From the NCBI GenBank assembly GCA_013076295.1, contig RQOL01000861.1, positions 1,426,001 to 1,490,000 on the forward strand: DNA of 64,000 nucleotides, written 5' to 3'. The notes under the pieces were generated by a model. The model was not told the origin of the DNA. It saw nothing but the letters and a program-made list of their open reading frames with translations, and ran no database searches. How positions within the stretch are numbered: position 1 is the stretch's first letter; every line of letters begins with the position of its first letter. A program made the translations under genes and the position numbers. Below, one piece after another: positions 23,501 to 44,213 of this stretch. Source of the DNA: Sanderia malayensis. Lineage: Eukaryota > Cnidaria > Scyphozoa > Semaeostomeae > Pelagiidae.

Positions 23501-26500
23501 AATAAATAACCGATAAAAGTAGCTACAAAATAAATGTCTTGTAAGACGGAGATTTTTTCTGACAAGACTCAGTAAAGTGGGCAGTCAAAGATTCAATTAG
23601 AAACAATGGCACAAAGAAAAGAAAATTGGATGAAAGATAAAGTGATAGACAGTGACTGAATTCCGTTTACGTGAGGGACACAAAAAAATGGAACATATAA
23701 ATCCGGTTATATATGCAATTGAAGTCAATTGCTGAACAGGCTGGTAACTCAGGTAAATAACAAATATGTGATTTAGCTAAGCTTAGCTTAAGTTGGCACT
23801 TAATTTTCAACAAATTTGGCTTACACTTTTCTCATTTTCACATTGTCGAATAAGGCATTCAAGTCTTCTTGGAATAATACAGTCTGTTGGTTTGGCTTGT
23901 GAAATCCAGCAATTAGCTTTGCCAGCATCTGCAACAAAAGTTCATCTTCAACATGTGCGGGAAATGATTGTAAATTAGGCAAGAGTACAGGTAATATTGT
24001 ATCGTGTATAATGAGACAGCTGGTAGCAATCATCTTTTCAAAGAGGACAATTCTGCAGGGCAGATAACATGGCTTGGTCCAAAACAACCTTTGTACAACG
24101 GACACCAAACACCACCGGCAAAGGTGTCCGCTGCGCAGAAGTTCACTTGACAGTGTTTAATTCTGGTCCTCTTTACTTTTCCATTAGCTTAGTTCTCTTG
24201 TTATTTTAATAATCCTCTTTACTTTTCCGTTAGCCTAGTTCTCTTGTTATCTTAATATCCTAGTTCTCTTAATAATTGAAACGTACTTGTAATGAGTTCT
24301 ATAATGGTCATTGAATAGACACATGAAGGACCGAGAGAGTGAAGGGTGGACTCCAAGAAGAGAAAAGCAGTTTATGATGACACCGTTATCATTATAGATA
24401 AAATATAGGGAGAGGGGGGACTCCATCTACAATGTTAGCCATGTGGGGAGAATGGGATTGAACAGCGCACGAGATTGCTTGGGCAAAACACATTTCAATA
24501 CAAATTTCACTTTTTGCAGCAATACCGAAAACTAAACATTTCGACTTACTTTGTTTTGGGCAATTCCAGCGGAACAAGTGAACTGAGTTTTCTCTAACAC
24601 TGCATCTCTCATCTCATTGGCTATAATCCCACCAACAGCAAGATTCAAATTCGGTTCCTCCATCAGCTTCTTGATCAATATTCCATAAGCTTCGCTTTCA
24701 CGTATCGCCTCTTCTCCAATCTCCTGCGGTGGATCACGTGGGTTGGGTAAGCCAATCACATGAGACGAGCTGAGTAGCTTTATCGCCAATTCATTAACCG
24801 TATATTTCGACTTGTATCTGAAAAAAAAAACAAAAAAATGCAGTGAACATTGATATTTATGTTTTTATCTCTATATTTATATTAGATAAACAAGAAAGAG
24901 CTTGACTTAAAAACATCTTTCACTTCTCATTCATTATCCAAAAATTAACAACCCAAAATCTTAAATTCACCTGCAAAAATCAAGTTTACAAATACCTTGC
25001 AAGTAATACCAATTTTAACGTGCCTTATTACACAGTCCTCTGAAATAATAAGCTAAGTGTCTGGCGACGTGACCTACGTCATCAAGTGGAGAAGCGAATC
25101 TCCAATCGCTAGCTATACAAAAGGGCGTGGTCAAAACGATTTTACCCACGTTACCACACCCCGTCCCATTTCGTGATGCCTGGAACCGTCACTGCGTTCA
25201 ACACAGCCTACTACCATTCGTAAGTCCATACATAAGAATTAACAGTGGTGGGTTTAGTTAATGCTTTGTTAATTTTATTCACGTTTGCAGTAGCATCTCT
25301 ATCACTCTGACTAGCACATTGTTCATTGCCGTTCTTTCGTATGCATCGGTGTTGTTGCGACTTGAAACAATTATTGTCCAGCAATTCACCGCACCGCCAT
25401 ATCAACTCGAATGACTTTGAGAAGAAGAAAGGGTCGTCTTCAAAGAACTTGTATGCACACGCCCGACCGGGCTCATCCATGTAAGATAAACCGGACTGGT
25501 CCGTATGAAAGACTCCGCCACTGTAATAATACGAAGAAAGGAACAAATCCTCGGTACCGGATGAAAGATATTGTATCTCGTTGTCATCGTTAGCCAGGAC
25601 GCGAAAACACGCTTCTTGATGTTCAAAGCTTTCACTCTGTGTATCAAACGTCACTTGATACAACATACCGTGGTTACTGATAGACGAGGCCAGGGAAATA
25701 TAATCAAAGGGCTGTACAGTAGTGTTCTCTTTCTTATACACCTTGAGTGTGGCCGAGGGCGGCAATTCCACGTCACCGATGATCAGTGGGTAGTTGCGGA
25801 CGCCGCGAACATTGTACCAATACTGACCAGCGGTTTTTGATACCATGCTGATAAATATCGATTTCTGAAAAGGAATTCTGAAGGTATTGTAAAGTCCACC
25901 CTCGCGAGATACGTGTCCGAAGCGACGACTTCCCCAAGGAATCTCCGGATCATCTTCCCTTTTGGCAACAATACCATCGCGATTATCGCCTATCTCCTCG
26001 CTACCATCGCGATAATCACCTTCGCTCGTAAAGGGACAGTCGCCAAGATCGGTAGAGCATGGTTGCTGCTCGTTGCTTGTTGCCTGAGCGGGAAACTTTA
26101 AACTCGAATTTCTATCACCAATCGACTGTTGAGATCGGCCTAACACGCCTGATCCGAATAGTTTATCCAATGGGTTAATAATTTTGTACTTTTTAGGTCT
26201 TTTACTTCTTCTGATCTTGCTTTTTCTCTCCTCCCATGCTCCGAAATCCTTCACAACATTGCTTCTTTTAAAGCGCATATTATTTAACGCTTCAGAACTT
26301 TTAGGCTCGGTTCCTATAGAATATTGCGTATAATTCATCTCATCATCAGATGTTTTGTCCACATAGCCGATACCCTGAGCCATATACAGGTTCACTTCAA
26401 TACTTGGTGCAGCGGTATCACCATCGATATAATACCTGATAACGGTATCCTGGTTAATGCAGCCTTTACCAGTGAACCATTGTTCGGTTATAACGCCTGG

Positions 26501-29500
26501 ACCTTTCTTGAACTCGAATAAAAATACCTCACGGTTCGCTTCACAGCCGCCTTGCTTGATAGAATGAGTAAATGATTCCATGTTGGGCTGCCATTTGACA
26601 GAAGCAATGGCAAAAGTTAGAAAAGAAGCAAATAGCAGCAACACGCCTGGGTAAGCCATCATCCTGCTTGATGGAATAGTTTCACTGTAACAACACGACA
26701 GGTAGCGTTAGTATCAAAATGTGACTTGCGATGATCTGTTCGATGCGCACAAAAAGCAGCGAAGTGGTGGGTCAGTCACGCGTGAAACATAAATCACAAA
26801 AAACGGGTTAGGTTATGGAGAATTGCCAGACCGAATTAAAAAATCACACGCAAGTCAATATCAAATTTCAAATAACAAACTTCATTTATTTCTGGAAAAA
26901 TCTTAGGTTTATCAAAAACTGTACCTTATAAACTGGAAATTAGGGAAAGGGTGCCCCTTGCCGGCCCCACCGTGGCCACGGGCCGGTCTACCAGTAATAT
27001 TAGAGAGTTTCCGAAACACGACCTATCTCAAGACGACGCCCGTTGGAGGCCTGGTGCGAGGACAGTCGTCGTTCTCATCAAATTTTGTTTCCGAAAATGC
27101 AACCTTTATTAGGACGACCTATCTTTCGCGCCAACATTCAAAAGGTTTCTCAAAATGAGATTCTCAAGAAGGAAATTCTCAAAATAGTGATGTGATTTTA
27201 AATTTATACGACAATAATATTTTTGATGTTCATGATCTGTTATTGCTTCATAATCATAAATTTAATCAACGAAATTTGCACTGCATCAGTCATATTATTG
27301 GTAATACGAAATATTTGATTTGACGACAGTACGAAAGTGGAGTTCAGGTTCAGGAAAGAAAAAATTTATGCTCTTCTTTGTCTGTTCCAATTTCCAGAAG
27401 TCTTCAGGGGCAGCAACGAAATTGTTTGTGATGCTGTGAACGCTCTATGCATTTGCCCGAACCGAAAAGATACACATATCCACGATTTGCTAGGCCAGTG
27501 TCTCAAAGCGGAAGCATGCGATGAAATTTTCGTGGAAACAGTTGACAAAATAAAACTGTGTTTAAAAAACGTATTTTTCCATGTTAGAGAGTGGTTTCAC
27601 CTCGAAATGATAGATCGAATGTTGAATTTCCGTAAACTATAAAATTGAACTCAATTTAAAACTTGCAAGTTTGAAATAATTTGTCTCAATCACCGGTCTT
27701 GATGACGACCGATGCACTGAATATAAACAAGATCGGGTACACAACTGTGGCGTAGTGGCTCGAAAAGGAGACCAGGGTTGCCAGATCTCTTTGGTCAGCG
27801 GAGGCCATATTTAGCTTTGCAGGAGGCCAAATGACAGGCCGTGTGGCCAAATTTTTTCGAAGACAATAGCCATTGTTTTAAAACAATAGAATCATTGTTA
27901 AAATAACAAAGAATATAATTGGATGAGACAGAGTGGAAAAGCTCTGACGCTTTGGGTTTGGAGTTTGGAAGTGGACATTGACTGCAATATCCGGAAGTTA
28001 TTGTCGAAAATGCAAACCACATGGCACCAAGAGAGGATTACATCAAGGAAATGTGCCAGAAAAGAGTCTTGAGTCGATTTATTTATGAGACTTTATGGCG
28101 AAACTATTATTTTTATACAATTTTCCAAATAGGCCAAAATTTAGCCAAATTTCCTATGTAGGCCAAGCCACTTTTTAAGTAGCCAAACAAGCTCAAAATA
28201 GGCCAGATTTTCAAAATCTGGCCTCCCAGTAGGCCAGTTGGCAACCCTGAAGGAGACCCGGGAAAAGTAGCTTTTATAAAGGCCCAGACCCCTCATAAGC
28301 GAAAACAGTTAAGGATTGAAGCAAACCGAAAATTTTTTGGCCACGAACACTTCAGATTTTGTATTTTCTTCAAAGGGGCCCATTGGAGATCTCCCGGTGT
28401 CCCGCCTGGCCACCACGACACTGACACAAATGAAATTTGGACATCGGTAAAAATGAAGAAATCATTCTTGACTAAACAATTCGTTTAGGAAATGGTTCAA
28501 CGCGGCTCGTTGCAGTTAAGTGAAGTCTGGAAAACTTTAAAATAGCACCCGCCGTCAAACAAGCCCTGGCACCCTCGTACCGCGTCCTTCTTCATTCCTT
28601 CCAAGCCAGACAACAAAACAATGCGGGCAAATTTGATTTACATGACAATAGCGGATAACAATAAAGGCCGCACCCAATACGCCAATAAAACAATGGCAAT
28701 GTTGCACACAAAACGGTGGCCTGGCCTGTTGTTGTGTTGTCATCCTTCCACATCAAAACGAAATCCACCAAACACTGCACTGGAACTGGAAAGGGAGGAA
28801 AGGAGTTGAAGAAAATGCCTGTGATGGGAAAGCATACGGTAGCTTTGCTTTTGGCAATTGTGAACTTGACGATTTTTCAAATCGATGCTGCAGTGAAATG
28901 GAAGAAAAATATGAAGTCCTTCTCCCATGTGATGAAACAAGGCAAGTGCTTTGGAAACAAAGAGGTTGTGCTGTTTGAGCATAAAAAGGGACCTGGTGTC
29001 ATAACAGAGCAATGGTATACTGGCCCGAAATGCTTCGATGAAAACTCACGAGTTTTAATCTATGTGGATGGCGAAACAACGCCAAGTATCAACATGAATC
29101 TTTACATGGGTCACGGCATTGGGTTTGTGAAGAAGCCGACAAAAGTGCCTAACCCTGACTACATTGATAATGACAAACTTTGGATGACGAAAGACGAGGA
29201 TCCTGGCGTTCCTTGGGGAGGAAAACGAATAGGCCACCTAGCATCAGGGGGAGGTCTTTACAATACATATCGAATACCATTCGAGAAATCCATAAAAATC
29301 ACTGTCATATCAACGGTAGATGACGTCTACTGGTATATTGTAAGAGGTGTTGAGAACTACCCTGTCATAATTGGTGATGTAGAATTGCCAGCATCAGCCA
29401 AACTCAAGCTCTATGCACTGGACAAAGTGAAAATAAAGCCGTTTTATTACGTGGCTTTGGCATCAACCAAAGAAAAGGCAGGCATGCTGTATAAAGTTGC

Positions 29501-31730
29501 ATTTGCAAGCAAAAGCAAAAATCTTTACCAACAAGAGGCCTGCTTTAGAGCTGTTATCGACAATGACAATAATGTACAGTATTTGTCATCAGGAACTGAA
29601 GACCTCTTCATGTCAGCTTTCTATTACGATCAGGGGATCTACCACACCGAACAAGCAGGTACAACATTTATGGACTTTCCTGGCACCATGAGTGCATACA
29701 AGTTTTTTGAAGATGATCCCATCTTCTTCACCAAATCATTTCAGCTCTTATGGAGGTGTGGAGAGTTGGTCGATAACGAATGTTTTGGTGCAAAACAAAG
29801 AAAATGTACCTCAAGGGATAACAAAACATATTGCGACACTGAAGCAGAGACAAAATCATTTTTTCACAATGATCGGATGAATAAAGAAGTTGTAGAAACC
29901 ACAATTAGTGCGTATGTTTGGATATATGAATGGGACCCTGAAGCATAAACAAATATGTATTTACTGTTTGGTGCATTATTAATTTCTGTAGAGCAATAAC
30001 ATTGGAACTTAATAGCTTTGAAAGTATTGTATTTAAATTCAGTAATGCTAACAGTGTCATGAACAGTTTCTCTTGATGCAATGGTTGGTGAAGTGGTAGT
30101 AATTTGCACATACTTCTAATTATTTATGACATGCTCTTGTTGTAATTCTATGTAAAACTTTAATAACAGGAAGCTGTTAATGAATTGGTTCTCGATAGAA
30201 CCAATAATTTGCACAATGTTTTTATATTGTAATTCAGGAGTAAAAAACAGTATTTAATAGCTAGAGAGAAAATATTTTGTCTTTATTCACGAAATTCTAT
30301 TTCTATCACACTAGGGATATCTACTTTACATCCATTTTTATAAGAGACAAACTTCAACATTGATTACTCCAGTTTCAATTTTTTTAAAGAATTTCTTAGG
30401 ATTTTCATCATTTCCTCAAAAATATGAGGTGAACAAAATGATGAATAAAATGATAACAAAAGCATCATGTAAACTTAACAATTTACAATAGCAAGTTTTT
30501 TTTTAAATTTTAAGCAACCCAACCAAAATCTTCAAAGGATTATATGAGTTCTGGATTTTTGTATATTTTCAAAATTAACTCAGTTTCTTAAGTTTTTTGC
30601 CTCAAGTACAGCAGATTGTCAACCTTTTCTGACACTTGAGAACCGGCTTCTCGTGGACCGTTTTTAATAAAAAAATATCTGTATTCAAGACCTGTTGTCC
30701 AGCCCAGGATGATTCAAAAGCAGATTAATTGTTACATCACTCATAGCTGCAAATTAAATGGGGGCAAAGGGGGCTGAAGGGAGTCAGATGCCTCTTGTCT
30801 TGGTTTGACAATGGCAGAATCGAATCTAGCACCATGGTGTCATGCTGTCACATCACCAATGCAATAAAGACATAACAAATGCAACGGAAATGAAACATAC
30901 CGTTTTATTACTTCACTTAGATCGATAAATGCCTCATCAACACTTGCTCTTTCCAAACAATCTGAGAATCCTGCGAGAACTTTGATGACTTCTGCACCAG
31001 CTTGTCTGTAACTCGCAAGATCTGCTTTGCCTCTGTTCTCTGGCACATAAATCACATTCAAATCGGGACATCTTTCTTTGGCTTCGTCTCCTCTCATTTG
31101 CCTTGTAATACCAAACTTTCTAGCTTCATACCCAACAGCAATAATTCTAACATAATAATAATTATGATAATAACTATTATTATTGCTATCATTTCATAAA
31201 TATATACATAAACTTAAAATCAAAGTAAAAAGCACAGCACTGGTAGAGAATTAAATTGGGATGGCTGCATGTGCTCCAAAAATTCCACCAATCTTTGAAA
31301 AGAGAACAAAGCCCAGCCTCAAATGAGGCCCACCAAAGGAGTGCCACACCCCCTTTATCAGGTTATAGAAGGAATTCCAATGTGACGGTGGCCTGACAGC
31401 GTTATGCTTTAGGACACTTATGTTGCAGTTTAGATAATAAAATAAAACATATTTAAAACGAGACTTCACGAAAAAATGTTGATAAAAATCATCTTAAATT
31501 CTCATATCATATCATAAAATCACTTAGGACTGCAACAGCGACTTCATAATATCATAACGCAACCTTCCTTACCCTCCACCTTTCCATCTTTTATACTGGA
31601 CAACAACACAAGGCTTGCCTCTCAGCTCGGGGTTTTTTCGTTGTTCCACTTGGACATAAAAGCAATCCATGTCGACTAAAGCAATGATCCTGTTATCGTC
31701 ATTTCCATCAAAACTGCTTGAAGATGCCAT
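20516..31730 (-). CDS. POLH: DNA polymerase eta (Y-family translesion polymerase)
   Basis: Replicates past UV photoproducts such as cyclobutane dimers. Exons: 31573-31730, 30901-31146, 24550-24817, 23825-23928, 23109-23228, 22621-22744, 22140-22205, 21759-21919, 20516-21254; 1986 nt, 661 residues (human about 713). Exon 1 holds the palm motif ALVDMDCFYVQVEQ with a catalytic Asp; exon 2 holds ERASVDEAFIDL with the catalytic Asp-Glu pair. Exons 4-6 carry the helix-hairpin and little-finger motifs HLGGKLG and RPRQLPKSVGC. Exon 9 has a UBZ zinc finger (CKKCG...PEHNDFHFAEELQ) and a C-terminal PCNA-binding motif (ISSFFK). The donor of exon 5 (GTTGGT) is weak but required for phase. Intron 2 (24818-30900) contains two other genes. 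The family match is very strong across every exon. Confidence 0.95.
24168..24260. repeat. 46-bp tandem duplication in POLH intron 3
   Basis: CCTCTTTACTTTTCC...TAGTTCTCTTGTTAT occurs twice with a 46-bp period and a few differences; a partial third TAGTTCTCTT follows. Confidence 0.8.
25211..26662 (-). CDS. Secreted DUF2961/GH172-type protein, nested in POLH intron 2
   Basis: Intronless ORF of 483 residues beginning with a signal peptide (MMAYPGVLLLFASFLTF...). It matches the DUF2961 family, to which glycoside hydrolase family 172 belongs: an N-terminal block GPGVITEQWFTG, acidic IDGD and PSIEVNL motifs, then a second jelly-roll-like part with GGLYNTFRIPF, SGTEDLF and FFEDDPFFFSKSF. Family members characterised in bacteria act on fructofuranosides or arabinofuranosides; the substrate here is unknown. 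Relative to the paralogue at 28815-29948 it has about 90 extra residues of basic, low-complexity sequence (near residues 110-230) between the first block and the PWGSRRFGH motif. It is transcribed in the same direction as its host gene and lies wholly inside host intron 2. Confidence 0.85.
   Translation of the reverse strand: MMAYPGVLLLFASFLTFAIASVKWQPNMESFTHSIKQGGCEANREVFLFEFKKGPGVITEQWFTGKGCINQDTVIRYYIDGDTAAPSIEVNLYMAQGIGYVDKTSDDEMNYTQYSIGTEPKSSEALNNMRFKRSNVVKDFGAWEERKSKIRRSKRPKKYKIINPLDKLFGSGVLGRSQQSIGDRNSSLKFPAQATSNEQQPCSTDLGDCPFTSEGDYRDGSEEIGDNRDGIVAKREDDPEIPWGSRRFGHVSREGGLYNTFRIPFQKSIFISMVSKTAGQYWYNVRGVRNYPLIIGDVELPPSATLKVYKKENTTVQPFDYISLASSISNHGMLYQVTFDTQSESFEHQEACFRVLANDDNEIQYLSSGTEDLFLSSYYYSGGVFHTDQSGLSYMDEPGRACAYKFFEDDPFFFSKSFELIWRCGELLDNNCFKSQQHRCIRKNGNEQCASQSDRDATANVNKINKALTKPTTVNSYVWTYEW
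27337..27642 (+). CDS. Possible small ORF between the two GH172-type genes
   Basis: 101-residue ORF (MEFRFRKEKIYALL...) with seven cysteines, including a CDAVNALCIC stretch. I recognise no family, see no signal peptide and find no second exon. It sits in the gap between the divergent GH172-type genes inside POLH intron 2. It could be a chance ORF, an exon of an unmodelled gene or a 5' part of the plus-strand transcript. Confidence 0.2.
   Translation: MEFRFRKEKIYALLCLFQFPEVFRGSNEIVCDAVNALCICPNRKDTHIHDLLGQCLKAEACDEIFVETVDKIKLCLKNVFFHVREWFHLEMIDRMLNFRKL
27773..28249. mobile_element. hAT-type MITE with perfect 8-bp target-site duplication
   Basis: Terminal inverted repeats CAGGGTTGCCA and TGGCAACCCTG (11 bp, perfect) bound a 477-bp element. 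AAGGAGAC is duplicated immediately outside both ends (27765-27772 and 28250-28257). No transposase ORF. The subterminal regions repeat AGGCCA and GGCCAAAT motifs in both orientations, as expected for transposase binding sites. Confidence 0.9.
28815..29948 (+). CDS. Secreted DUF2961/GH172-type protein, antisense inside POLH intron 2
   Basis: Intronless ORF of 377 residues on the strand opposite to POLH. The start chosen (MPVMGKHTVALLLAIV...) gives a good signal peptide ending near ...QIDAA; the frame stays open upstream to an ATG at 28716, which would add 33 residues with no secretory character. It has the same motifs as the paralogue at 25211-26662: GPGVITEQWYTGPKCF, YVDGETTPSINMNLY, PWGGKRIGH, GGLYNTYRIPF, SGTEDLF and FFEDDPIFFTKSF, with a similar C-terminus (YVWIYEW). 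It lacks the roughly 90-residue insertion. The two genes are divergent, with about 2.1 kb between their starts. Catalytic activity is not shown by the sequence. Confidence 0.87.
   Translation: MPVMGKHTVALLLAIVNLTIFQIDAAVKWKKNMKSFSHVMKQGKCFGNKEVVLFEHKKGPGVITEQWYTGPKCFDENSRVLIYVDGETTPSINMNLYMGHGIGFVKKPTKVPNPDYIDNDKLWMTKDEDPGVPWGGKRIGHLASGGGLYNTYRIPFEKSIKITVISTVDDVYWYIVRGVENYPVIIGDVELPASAKLKLYALDKVKIKPFYYVALASTKEKAGMLYKVAFASKSKNLYQQEACFRAVIDNDNNVQYLSSGTEDLFMSAFYYDQGIYHTEQAGTTFMDFPGTMSAYKFFEDDPIFFTKSFQLLWRCGELVDNECFGAKQRKCTSRDNKTYCDTEAETKSFFHNDRMNKEVVETTISAYVWIYEWDPEA
29949..30900. other. POLH intron 2, downstream of the plus-strand nested gene
   Basis: AT-rich; no gene, RNA or transposon recognised. 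It contains the 3' flank of the plus-strand GH172-type gene. Confidence 0.5.
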
Positions 31731-31922
31731 TGTGATTAAAAAGATTGTATTCGCTTTGTTTCACGTCTTTGAAAACTCAATAAATTAAATTTCCATGCAC
31801 ACGTGTTCAATCCAAATTTCAATGCTCGCGTGGATGGTGATTTTTTCTTGCGCGCCAAAACATGGGGCGCATTTATCAGAGTGAGGCTGTGGAGGAGGAA
31901 GTTGTTTTGAACTTGAGACAAA

Positions 31923-31970
31923 TCATAGAGATAGGTAGGATATAAGATATTTTATATCCTATCTCTATGA
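31923..31970. repeat. Imperfect 19-bp hairpin upstream of POLH
   Basis: TCATAGAGATAG...GATATAA at the left pairs with TTATATCCTATCTCTATGA at the right, around a 5-6 nt loop with one 4-nt bulge caused by a repeated GTAG. It lies about 193 bp upstream of the POLH ATG. Confidence 0.7.
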
Positions 31971-32450
31971 GATAAATAAATAAACATGAATGCATGGCTG
32001 GGTGGACACTTGAATATAATATGTTGATACAAACAATACAAAATTTAAAGTAATTCTAGGCTAGTAAAAAAGAAGTAAAAATCTATAAAAAATAAGTTCT
32101 AGCTTTTCAAAATTCACATCTTATTTAATATCAAAAAATGGCAGTAAAGCGAAGATAGGACGGGATAAATTTAGCATACAACACTTTTCTGCAAGGAATT
32201 TAAATTTAAGTGAAACTTGTCTTCCGTAGCAGTTAACAACAATGGAAGAATTTCAGGGTTGAAAATCGAATCATAGTTAAAAATATATGATGTCATTATG
32301 AGAATGGTAAAATAAAAGTGCAGTACAAAAAATTATTCGACTATGAATAGAAAAGGTGGCATTTCATACGACACAGGAAACCAAATCTAAAAGCTGCCAA
32401 CAGGTGCACAAAGCAGCCTAACCGTACATAAGCCACTTCTAAGGAACACT

Positions 32451-32690
32451 GTAAAACCTCTATTAAACCCCTTCTTTAATAACCCCCCTATCGAAACGAG
32501 TATTCAAATCAAGCCCCCGCTTTGCGCTAAGCGATGATGACATTGTGATTGATTAAGCCATAAAGTTCGTAAAAAGTATTTTGCTGGTATTCTACACAAA
32601 CATTGTTTTGAAGTTCATTTGAGAATTTTGTTAAACCCTCCTCTCAAACCTGAAAAATAAATGAGCCCCGGGGGTTTAATAAAGCATTTA
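32451..32690. mobile_element. MITE-like repeat with TTAAACCCC ends
   Basis: Starts GTAAAACCTCTATTAAACCC and ends GGGGGTTTAATAAAGC...TTTAC, giving inverted ends of about 20 bp with mismatches. It shares internal text with 3555-3795 (GAAACGAG, GACATTGTGATTG). No ORF. Confidence 0.55.
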
Positions 32691-32835
32691 CGTTGAGTGA
32701 CAATCATTATAATGTAGTAAAAATCTTATTCTTATATGCATTGGGATTTCTTCACGTTCTTATATGACAGTATCAGAATTTTTTAATCATGTTGTCATGG
32801 CGAGCTTTCAGCAACAACAACAACACTGGAGAGGT

Positions 32836-43457
<10,622 letters not shown>

Positions 43458-44213
43458 AGCTATTGTCTTCTTCAAAATTCTATCAATCAAGTGATTGGCC
43501 TACTGGCCTAGGTCGAATGATGTGCCGAAGTCAAATCCTCTAGGAAAACACTTTCATGCAGGTGAACACTTCAGAATAGATAATCCAGCCCAGAAATGTC
43601 CATGATAAATATGTATGAAAACAGCCTTTAGTATAATTGAGTATGTTCTTTAATGCAGTTTCATTTCAAGAAAACGATAAAATTCCTGACGATGAAGGCA
43701 TTCAAGGAAGTAGAAAAGAGACAAGAAAAGGAAAGAAAGCTTCGAAATAAACAGGGCAGCGAGGAGAGGAGATAAGGAAGGGGGAGGGGCACTAGTAGAG
43801 TCACTGCGAAGGAGATTAAATGTCTTCAGTCAGAGTTGTCCCTGAAGTTCAACAACTAATGCTTTTCTGGAATACTCATCCTCTTGAAAGTTTTATATTT
43901 CTTACATCAATATTTACATAGTTATATTCACCAAAATAATTACACCAGAATAATGTAGAAGTACAAGAAGTGAAGTCAAATTCACAAATGATGGATTTTT
44001 GGAAGTCTAAAAAGAGGGGACAGCTCCCTTTGCCCCAATTTGTCCCTTAATCGGCACTGGAATCCAGTTTAAAATTATAGAGTCGTTGTATTTATAAACC
44101 AGTTCAGCAGCAAAGCTTGAAGATAACAACTTGAACCAAGTCGTAATCTCTTCAATTCGCCACTCTCTCATTGTAAGCCTGATGAAATGATCTTCTTCAA
44201 GGTAAGGTTTGCT
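43458..44213. other. Interval between MAP4K-like start and MIPOL1 stop
   Basis: No ORF supported. It includes the MIPOL1 3' flank and the MAP4K-like 5' flank, with a purine-rich patch at 43705-43790. Confidence 0.5.

Larger units (their letters stand above)
26663..28814. other. Divergent intergenic region of the nested GH172-type genes
   Basis: Shared upstream region of the two divergent genes. It includes a short GC-rich patch near 26950-27060, the doubtful ORF at 27337-27642 and the MITE at 27773-28249. No TATA element is convincing. Confidence 0.5.
31731..32835. other. Interval between POLH start and MAP4K-like gene end
   Basis: No coding ORF supported. It contains the hairpin at 31923-31970 and the MITE-like repeat at about 32451-32690. 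Confidence 0.5.

Noticed and set aside
28716..28814. Upstream in-frame ATG extending the plus-strand GH172-type gene by 33 residues
   Set aside because: The extension has no secretory character and would bury the evident signal peptide; the paralogue also starts at its signal peptide.
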